In this document: positions 54,439 to 64,000 of the stretch, piece after piece
How the letters are laid out: each line of letters starts with the position of its first letter
Numbering within the stretch: the stretch's first letter is position 1
Assembly: GCA_963678705.1 (NCBI GenBank)
Contig: OY783204.1
Coordinates: forward strand, 15,696,759 to 15,760,758
Reading direction: 5' to 3'
Origin: Panorpa germanica
Taxonomy: Eukaryota > Arthropoda > Insecta > Mecoptera > Panorpidae
DNA: 64,000 nucleotides
Notes under the pieces: generated by a model
The model's input: only the letters and a program-made list of their open reading frames with translations
Told to the model about the DNA's origin: nothing
Database searches by the model: none
Made by a program: the position numbers and the translations under genes

Positions 54439-57400
54439 CTAGCGCTTCGCCCCGTCGCAAAGCGACGTGTATTTAATATTTGTGAATAAATAAAAGTTAT
54501 TTGATAAATAGAAAATAATCCTGAAATATTGTTTATTGTTCGCCTTTCGGCTTTACAATCTACATTCTTAATACATTTCATATACTTCAACTTACAATTA
54601 AATTTACATTATTCTCCACCAACTTATTTATTCTTCTGTTTTTCCTTTCCTTCTTACTATTTCCGCCATCCACCTCTTTCCTTCACTGCCTCCCTTTAAT
54701 AGCTGGCCAATATTCCTTTCGCTAGCTACTTTTTCCTTACCCTCAAACTTAATGTGCTCCAGTGTTTCGTCCTTCGCTCCGCACACTCTACACTTTCTTT
54801 CCTCACTCTTTTCCCAGTATCTGTTTCCTTTTTCCTCATTTCCCAATCTAAACCTTGCTATTCTTCTTATGTGTTTTATGTCTTTTTCTATAAGGTACTG
54901 AGGCACAGTATTTTCTTATAACCTTTTATATCTTTTATTGTAGTTACTTTTTTCTATTTTTCCCATTTCCTCCTGCTGTTGTATCTCCTTATCCCTTCTC
55001 CTTAGCTCCTCTTCCACCTTCTTCTCTTCTCCTTTCTGCCTCCTTGATCGCCATTCCATTCCTTTCAAAGTACTATTTTCTCTTTTTTGTACCTCCTCCT
55101 TTCCCCATTCTTTATGCTATCCTCTCTTATTTACTTTAAAATTGTTCTTTCCGCTCTGTGGAATTTCTCCTCGTATTTTACTGCTCTTTCCCCTGTTTTA
55201 ATTCGTATCTTATCCCTTTTTAGCTCCTCCATAGCCATTTATCCTGGCGTGCACCTGTCCAGCCATAGTACCCATTTAATATATCTCACCTGTATTCTTG
55301 CCAACTTTTCTTGCTCCTTCCACCCCCAAACCTCTGCTCCATACAACATCATACTGGCTATCAGTCTATCAAACATCCATATTCTCTTTTGTATGTCCCC
55401 CCCAAATACCTTTCCCTTAGTCCCCATACCCATCGCATTGCTAGCTCCGCCTTCTTTGCTACCTCCCTTATCTGAGCCTCTTCTCCATTGTTCTTTTTAA
55501 AAGTGTAGCCCAGATATTTGAATTCTTCTACTTCCTCAATGTCCTCTGTCTTGTATTTCCACCTTTTATGTCTTCTTTTTCCACCCCCTTTTTTAAATAC
55601 CATAATTTTTGTCTTTTCCACATTTAACTCTAGTCCTTTCCTGTCTATATATCTCCCTAGCCGGTGAGCCATCTCCTGCAGCTCTCCTTCCCTTTTTGCC
55701 AACAGGACTATATCGTCAGCGTATGCTAAAGTCCATATCTTGTAGTGTCTTCCTATTAGCACCCCCCATCATGTTCTCTTTCCATTACCCCCTCCAAGTC
55801 TGCTGTATATATCGCAAATAAAATGCAAAATATTATTTTGTTATAATTCCTTTATTTACAGTAATAAAGCACTGTATTGACCAGTCTTCAGTGCCCCCGC
55901 CCATAAGCCCCAATCGTCACCTCTTGGCTCTCTCACGTTTCCGAACTTTTAATTTGATTCCTCTAAACTTCTGCCATAAAGCGCCTCCTACTTTTAGCAC
56001 TCTGCATCGCTTCTTCCCTGAGCATCGTCGGTCCTTAGAGTACTTTCACAGCGCCCCCGCTGCGTAATATTATCATTTACCATAATAAAGCACAGTATTG
56101 AACAATGTCCACTGCCCCGCCCCTAAACATCAAGCACCTCTTGGCTCCATGCTCTGTATTGTTCTCGCACTTTTAAATGTAATCATCTGCACCTTTGCCA
56201 TAATGCGCCCACTTGCAACACTACAGCTTAACTGAACATTATCGCTTATTAGGGCACTTTCCTATACCCCCCGTTTAGCGCAATCATTAAATAATTCTGC
56301 GCTTCCACCCCCTGCGTACTAATCTCTTAACAATTAGTTTTCCAAATAAATACTTTACTGGCAACCTGCATACTAAATTTCATCCTTAGAAGTACATTAT
56401 TTTTTAATAATTATTCGATAAGATAAATCTTTGATAAAATTTTCACTAATTTCAATGTAAACCTACTAATTACATCAATTCATTTATGTTTTTAAGAAAG
56501 CCTAGCAGTTCGCTCCTAATAATCTCATCTCTAGGCCTTTTCCTTACCGTTATTGCACTTTCGATTCAATCCCCATACCCCGCCACCCTCACTTTCAGCA
56601 CCAAAGCACATATTCTGCAATACGGTTACCTCCCAGAGCCATTATAATCTATCGCCACTACTTGTAACATCACTGTTACTTAGAACTGAACCCCAGCGCC
56701 ACACTCTTCTCCAATCAGACACTACCAATTCGCTATTACAGCAATTCATTTACATGATTAAAACTGTACTGTAATCTTACACTCTATATTTCGTATTTAT
56801 ATTTACGTTATAATATTAGTCTCCCCATTAATCCCCGCTGCTGAAATAAAATTGTCAAATTTTAGGCATAGCAATCTATTTTGCTCGTAACAACTCTCAC
56901 TACCTTTATCTACCCCTACTTTTATAAATGATCGAAATTTCAAAATTGAGTTCTTTGGCAAAGCGTTTTCCCGCCCCCACTTCCCCAATTTAACGCCGCT
57001 ACTAAGGTTAAATTTATTTTCGCAAATATGCACGTGCATAGTTTCTATTTTTTCACTTTTTCTTTTTTTTGATATTTGGGGCTGTTAACTATTTCCCCCC
57101 TATACCTCTCACTCCTGTTCGATTTCACAGCACAACAAACGCACCAAAAATCAATCCAATTCTACTACTGAATGTAATTTGAATATCTGACTTATAGAGA
57201 ACTATTTAGCTTCTATTTAATATTCTACATGCAAAATATCATCGTTGTACCTCTATATTGTTCTTATATTCGGTTTATCACCCGCCACTCTAATGTTGCA
57301 CTTAAGAAAATGTAGTTTTTTTTATATTTTCGTAATAATAATGTCAATCTATATCTGCATACTAAATTTCAGTTTTGTATATATATTTTAGCATTAGTAC

Positions 57401-58291
57401 CCCCCACAAACCTCCGCTACTGAACAAGTTTGTTAAATTTTAGCACGAGGATCTGTTTTATTTGTATCAAAGAATATATATTCTAAACTATAGCCTTTCA
57501 TCTCCATATATTTCAAATATCTGGTTTTTGGCCCGCAGCGCCCGCCGCCTCTGGAAAGTTGCAAATTTCTATAGTGTGTCTTTAATGATACTCTATATAT
57601 GGCCCCCGTTCCAAATTTTAACGTTCTAGCTCTGTTGCGACATTGCCCCCAAAAAATCACGCCGCTACTGAATTAAAATTTTGGTAATCTAATTATTGGC
57701 AAACATGCGCAATTAGTGTCTCCATACATACCCTAAGTTATAATACTACATTTTTAATATTTCTGGCTTTTACTGTCTCAACTCCCGCCGCCACTGGAAA
57801 TTTGGGGCTGTTTATTTTTTTTCATTAATAACTGTCTACAGCGAGCCTACATATTAAATTTCAACGTCCTAACTCTATTCTAACATTGCCCCCGGAAATT
57901 CGCGCCGCTACTGAACTTAAATTTCCAATTTCCAACTATTGGCAAATGTGCACAATTATGATCTCAATACACACACCAAATTTCAGTTTTCTATCTTTTC
58001 TAGTTCGTCAGATATTAGCAAAAGTATTTTTTCGAATTTTCCAGTTTTTCCAGTATAAGTTTTTCCACGGAAATTCAGGGAAAAATTCAGGAACGTAGAA
58101 AGTCTTAGAAATTCGTCCTTTACATCATACCAAAATTTGAAGAACTTTGTAGGCGCCGTTTAGAAGATACCATATACGATTTTGTTACCGGATATATAAA
58201 TATCGCTATATATATATATATATAAATATCTATGAGTTCTTATGGGTTTTCCATGTTAAATTGGAACATAACGAACATTATAATAAGTAGA
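54439..58291 (-). mobile_element. Helitron array unit 3 (3853 bp)
   Basis: Same layout. Carries a few private differences, such as loss of the tccatgc segment near 55930 and an accactctaat-type change near 57285. Confidence 0.8.
54539..55825 (-). pseudogene. LINE fragment in array unit 3
   Basis: Same ends and shared breaks as in units 1 and 2. Differs at scattered single bases. Confidence 0.8.
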
Positions 58292-58391
58292 CTAGCGCTT
58301 CGCCCCGTCGCAAAGCGACGTGTATTTAATATTTGTGAATAAATAAAAGTTATTTGATAAATAGAAAATAATCCTGAAATATTGTTTGTTG

Positions 58392-59310
58392 TTCGCCTTT
58401 CGGCTTTACAATCTACATTTTTAATACATTTCAAATACTTCAACTTACAATTAAATTTACATTATTCTCCACCAACTTATTTATTCTTCTATTTTTCCTT
58501 TCCTTCTTACTATTTCCGCCATCCACCTCTTTCCTTCACTGCCTCTCTTTAATAGCTGGCCAAGATTCCTTTCGCTAGCTACTTACACTCAAACTTTATG
58601 TGCTCCAGTGTTTCGTCCTCCGCTCCGCACACTCTACACTTTCTTTCCTCACTGTTTTCCCAGTATCTGTTTCCTTTTTCCTCATTTCCCAATCTAAACC
58701 TTGCTGTTCTTCTTATGTGTTTTATGTCTTTTTCTATAAGGTACTGAGGCACAGTATTTTCTTATAACCTTTTATATCTTTTATTGTAGTTACTTTTTTC
58801 TATTTTTCCCATTCTCTCCTGCTGTTGTATCTTCTTATCCGTTCTCCTTAGCTCCTCTTCCACACTTGCGCCTCCTTCTCTTCTCCTCTCTGCCTCCTCG
58901 ATCGCCATTCCATTCCTTTTAAAGTACTATGTTGCCTTCTTTGCTACCTCCCTTATCTGAGCCTCTTCTCCATTGTTCTTTTTAAAAGTGTAGCCCAGAT
59001 ATTTAAATTCTTCTACTTCCTCAATGTCCTCTGTCTTGTATTTCCACCTTTTATGTCTTCTTTTTCCACCCCCTTTTTTAAATACCATAATTTTTGTCTT
59101 TTCCACATTTAACTCTAGTCCTTTCCTGTCTATATATCTCCCTAGCCGGCGAGCCATCTCCTGCAGCTCTCCTTCCCTTTTTGCCAACAGGACTATATCG
59201 TCAGCGTATGCTAAAGGCCATATCTTGTAGTGTCTTCCTATTAGCACCTCCCCATCTTGACCTCTTTCCATTACCCCCTCCAAGTCTGCTGTATATATCG
59301 CAAATAAAAT
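58392..59310 (-). pseudogene. LINE fragment in array unit 4, internally deleted
   Basis: Keeps the 3' UTR and zinc-motif end (58392-58925) and the YADD region (58930-59310), but has lost the part between. Confidence 0.75.
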
Positions 59311-60672
59311 TAAAAATATTATTTTGTTATAATTCCTTTATTTACAGTATGACCAGTTGTACTGGTTTATACAGTTTTTACTGTATTGGCCAGTCTCCAG
59401 TGCCCCCGCCCATAAGCCCCAAACTTCACCTCGTGGCTCCATGCTCTCTTACGTTTCCGAACTTCTAATTCGATTCCTCTAAATTTCCGCCATGGAGCGC
59501 CTCCTACTTTTAGCACTCTGCATCGCTTCTTCCCTGAGCATCGTCGGTCCTTAGAGTACTTTCACAGCGCCCCCCCTGCGTAAAATTATCATTTACCATA
59601 ATGAAGCACAGTATTGAGCAATGTCCACTGCTTTGCCCCTAAATACCAATCACCTCTTGGCTCCATGCTCTGTATCGTTCTCGCACTTTTAATTGTATTC
59701 ATCTGCACCTTTGCCACAATGCGCCCACTTGCAACACTACAGCCCACCTAAACATCATCGCTCACTAGGGCACTTTCCTATCCCCCCGTTTAGCGCAATT
59801 ATTAAATAATCCTGCGCTTCCACCCCCTGCGTACTAATCTCCTAACAATTAGTTTTCAAAATTAATACTTTACTGGCAACCTGCATACTAAATTTCATCC
59901 TTAGAAGTACATTATTTTTTAATAATTATTCGATAAGATAAATCTTTAATAAATTTTATACTAATTTGAATGTAAACCTACTAATTACATCAATTCATTT
60001 ATGTTTTTAAGAAAGCCTAGCAGTTCGCTTCTAATAATCTCATCTCTAGGCCTTTTCCTTCCCGTTATTGCACTTTCGATTTAATTCTCATGCCCCGCCA
60101 CCCACACTTTCAACACCAAAGCATATATTCTGCAACACGGTTACCTCTCAGAGCCATTAAAATCTATCGCCACTACTTGTAACACCACCGTTACTTAGTA
60201 CTGAACCCCAGCGCCACACTCTCCTCCAATCAGGCACTACCAATTCGATATTACAGCACTTCATAATAACTGTCTACAGCGAGCCTACATATTAAATTTC
60301 AACGTCCTAACTCTATTCTAACATTGCCCCCGGAAATTCGCGCCGCTACTGAACTTAAATTTCCAATTTCCAACTATTGGCAAATGTGCACAATTATGAT
60401 CTCAATACACACACCAAATTTCAGTTTTCTATCTTTTCTAGTTCGTCAGATATTAGCAAAAGTATTTTTTCGAATTTTCCAGTTTTTCCAGTATAAGTTT
60501 TTCCACGGAAATTCAGGGAAAAATTCAGGAACGTAGAAAGTCTTAGAAATTCGTCCTTTACATCATACCAAAATTTGAAGAACTTTGTAGGCGCCGTTTA
60601 GAAGATACCATATACGATTTTGTTACCGGATATATAAATATCGCTATATATATATATATATATATAAATATC

Positions 60673-60943
60673 GACGACACAGTGGGCGAGAGCATTGATG
60701 CTTGACGCCGACTGCTGTGTCTTCGGGTTCGATCCCCGGACCAGATATATATTTTCTGGGTTTGGTTATTATGAACTTATATTGATTATGGTCATACATA
60801 ATCATACAGTTATTAGGCAGTGGTGTAGCCCACATATATGAGGCCACGACACCATAAATACTGCCAACATTGAAGGAGGTCGTCGGTGATAGGACTCAGC
60901 ATCGGAAATAGGCCGACGTTAAATAAAAAAAAAAAAAAAAAAA
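60673..60943 (+). mobile_element. tRNA-derived SINE
   Basis: About 270 bp with a Pol III B-box (GGTTCGATCCC), a plausible A-box (gtgggcgagagc), a unique body and an A-rich tail of about 20 A. It is flanked by the 13-bp duplication ATATATAAATATC (60660-60672 and 60944-60956). Present only in unit 4, so it inserted after the array formed. Confidence 0.75.
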
Positions 60944-61017
60944 ATATATAAATATCTATGAGTTCTTATGGGTTTTCCATGTTAAATTGGAACATTACGA
61001 ACATTATAATAAGTAGA

Positions 61018-64000
61018 CTAGCGCTTCGCCCCGTCGCAAAGCGACGTGTATTTAATATTTGTGAATAAATAAAAGTTATTTGATAAATAGAAAATAATCC
61101 TGAAATATTGTTTATTGTTCGCCTTTCGGCTTTACAATCTACATTCTTAATACATTTCATATACTTCAACTTACAATTAAATTTACATTATTCTCCACCA
61201 ACTTATTTATTCTTCTGTTTTTCCTTTCCTTCTTACTATTTCCGCCATCCACCTCTTTCCTTCACTGCCTCCCTTTAATAGCTGGCCAATATTCCTTTCG
61301 CTAGCTACTTTTTCCTTACCCTCAAACTTAATGTGCTCCAGTGTTTCGTCCTTCGCTCCGCACACTCTACACTTTCTTTCCTCACTCTTTTCCCAGTATC
61401 TGTTTCTTTTTTCCTCATTTCCCAATCTAAACCTTGCTATTCTTCTTATGTGTTTTATGTCTTTTTCTATAAGGTACTGAGGCACAGTATTTTCTTATAA
61501 CCTTTTATATCTTTTATTGTAGTTACTTTTTTCTATTTTTCCCATTTTCTCCTGCTGTTGTATCTCCTTATCCCTTCTCCTTAGCTGCTCTTCCACCTTC
61601 TTCTCTTCTCCTCTCTGCCTCCTTGATCGCCATTCCATTCCTTTCAAAGTACTATTTTCTCTTTTTTGTACCTCCTCCTTTCCCCATTCTTTATGCTATC
61701 CTCTCTTATTTACTTTAAAATTGTTCTTTCCGCTCTGTGGAATTTCTCCTCGTATTTTACTGCTCTTTCCCCTGTTTTAATTCGTATCTTATCCCTTTTT
61801 AGCTTCTCCATAGCCATTTATCCTGGCGTGCACCTGTCCAGCCATAGTACCCATTTAATATATCTTACCTGTATTCTTGCCAACCTTTCTTGCTCCTTCC
61901 ACCCCCAAACCTCTGCTCCATACAACATCATACTGGCTATCAGTCTATCAAACATCCATATTCTCTTTTGTATGTCCCCCCCAAATACCTTTCCCTTAGT
62001 CCCATACCCGTCGCATTGCTAGCTCCGCCTTCTTTGCTACCTCCCTTATCTGAGCCTCTTCTCCATTGTTCTTTTTAAAAGTGTAGCCCAGATATTTGAA
62101 TTCTTCTACTTCCTCAATGTCCTCTGTCTTGTATTTCCACCTTTTATGTCTTCTTTTTCCACCCCCTTTTTTAAATACCATAATTTTTGTCTTTTCCACA
62201 TTTAACTCTAGTCCTTTCCTGTCTATATATCTCCCTAGCCGGTGAGCCATCTCCTGCAGCTCTCCTTCCCTTTTTGCCAACAGGACTATATCGTCAGCGT
62301 ATGCTAAAGTCCATATCTTGTAGTGTCTTCCTATTAGCACCCCCCATCTTGTTCTCTTTCCATTACCCCCTCCAAGTCTGCTGTATATATCGCAAATAAA
62401 ATGCAAAATATTATTTTGTTATAATTCCTTTATTTACAGTAATAAAGCACTGTATTGACCAGTCTCCAGTGCCCCCGCCCATAAGCCCCAATCGTCACCT
62501 CTTGGCTCCATGCTCTCTTAAGTTTCCGAACTTTTAATTTGATTCCTCTAAACTTCTGCCATGAAGCGCCTCCTACTTTTAGCACTCTGCATCGCTTCTT
62601 CCCTGAGCATCATCGGTCCTTAGAGTACTTTCACAGCGCCCCCGCTGCGTAATATTATCATTTACCATAATGAAGCACAGTATTGAACAATGTCCACTGC
62701 CCCGCCCCTAAACATCAAGCACCTCTTGGCTCCATGCTCTGTATCGTTCTCGAACTTTTAAATGTAATCATCTGCACCTTTGCCATAATGCGCCCACTTG
62801 CAACACTACAGCTTAACTGAACATCATCGCTTATTAGGGCACTTTCCTATACCCCCCGTTTAGCGCAATCATTAAATAATTCTGCGCTTCCACCCCCTGC
62901 GTACTAATCTCTTAACAATTAGTTTTCCAAATTAATACTTTACTGGCAACCTGCATACTAAATTTCATCCTTAGAAGTACATTATTTTTTAATAATTATT
63001 CGATAAGATAAATCTTTGATAAAATTTTCACTAATTTCAATGTAAACCTACTAATTACATCAATTCATTTATGTTTTTAAGAAAGCCTAGCAGTTCGCTC
63101 CTAATAATCTCATCTCTAGGCCTTTTCCTTACCGTTATTGCACTTTCGATTCAATCCCCATACCCCGCCACCTTCACTTTCAGCACTAAAGCACATATTC
63201 TGCAATACGGTTACCTCCCAGAGCCATTATAATCTATCGCCACTACTTGTAACACCACTGTTACTTAGAACTGAACCCCAGCGCCACACTCTTCTCCAAT
63301 CAGACACTACCAATTCGCTATTACAGCAATTCATTTACATGAATAAAACTGTACTGTAATCTTACACTCTATATTTCGTATTTATATTTACGTTATAATA
63401 TTAGTCTCCCCATTAATCCCCGCTCCTGAAATAAAATTGTCAAATTTTAGGCATAGCAATCTATTTTGCTCGTAACAACTCTCACTACCTTTATCTACCC
63501 CTACTTTTATAAATGATCGAAATTTCAAAATTGAGTTCTTTGGCAAAGCGTTTTCCCGCCCCCACTTCCCCAATTTCACGCCGCTACTAAGGTTAAATTT
63601 ATTTTCGCAAATATGCACGTGCATAGTTTCTATTTTTTCACTTTTTCTATTTTTTGATATTTGGGGCTGTTAACTATTTCCCCCTATACCTCTCACTCCT
63701 GTTCGATTTCACAGCACAATAAACGCACCAAAAATCAATCCAATTCTACTACTGAATGTAATTTGAATATCTGACTTATAGAGAACTATTTAGCTTCTAT
63801 TTAATATTCTACATGCAAAATATCATCGTTGTACCTCTATATTGTTCTTATATTCGGTTTATCACCCGAACTGTTGCACTTAAGAAAATGTAGTTTTTTT
63901 ATATTTTCGTAATAATAATGTCAATCTATATCTGCATACTAAATTTCAGTTTTGTATATATATTTTAGCATTAGTACCCCCCACAAACCTCCGCTACTGA
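61018..64000 (-). mobile_element. Helitron array unit 5, cut by the window end
   Basis: Starts at the CTAG|TC junction and matches unit 2 almost exactly (including RNRYWEKSE instead of GNRYWEKSE in the LINE part) up to 64000. Its 5' end lies outside the window. Confidence 0.8.
61119..62403 (-). pseudogene. LINE fragment in array unit 5
   Basis: Nearly identical to the fragment in unit 2. Confidence 0.8.

Larger units (their letters stand above)
58292..61017 (-). mobile_element. Helitron array unit 4, shortened, with a SINE
   Basis: 2726 bp. Compared with its neighbours it lacks about 0.56 kb of the LINE fragment (joint near 58930) and about 1.1 kb of the body (joint near 60262), and has gained a SINE at 60673-60943. 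It carries more private substitutions (for example near 59350-59800), so it is the most diverged unit. Confidence 0.8.

Overview
The window is eukaryotic, AT-rich and intron-bearing. Its mobile elements (non-autonomous Helitrons, a jockey/R1-like LINE, P-element-type transposase, TTAA and TWA MITEs, a tRNA-derived SINE) and a tRNA-Arg(UCG) close to the insect sequence suggest an insect. I cannot place it to order. Gene density is low, and about two thirds of the window is mobile or repeated DNA.

Left part (1-21.5 kb): a basic protein with eight 20-residue repeats (658-2163, +) is convergent with an 887-aa, mostly disordered protein (2353-5016, -). About 0.8 kb upstream of the latter, and divergent from it, begins a seven-exon gene (5843-21385, +) assembled here from exons whose splice phases all agree (454 aa, unknown function). 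Its first intron holds a cluster of nested Helitrons and a solo LTR. Its other introns hold a hAT MITE, PIF/Harbinger-type MITEs, a TTAA fold-back element, LINE remnants and other repeats.

Middle (21.5-31 kb): a five-exon aldo-keto reductase (AKR) gene on the minus strand (26090-23966, 314 aa, open and cleanly spliced) lacks all four catalytic residues of the family. It is followed by a 3.3-kb palindromic cluster holding five tRNA-Arg(UCG) genes, built from a fold-back unit that carries one tRNA in each arm.

Right-middle (31-44 kb): a P-element-type transposase gene without a THAP domain, and apparently with its first catalytic Asp changed, is split near its C-terminus by a full-length LINE that has both ORFs open and 16-bp target-site duplications. 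A second, 3'-only AKR copy is cut off by Helitrons.

Right end (43.7-64 kb): minus-strand Helitrons lead into a head-to-tail array of at least five units of about 3.86 kb (one shortened). The units meet at exact CTAG|TC junctions and each carries the same 5'-truncated LINE fragment. A SINE sits in unit 4, and the array runs off the window.

The host genes show no sign of acting in one pathway. The coherent story is mobile-element biology: Helitron tandem growth with LINE cargo, a tRNA-bearing fold-back element, and segmental duplication and decay of an AKR gene.
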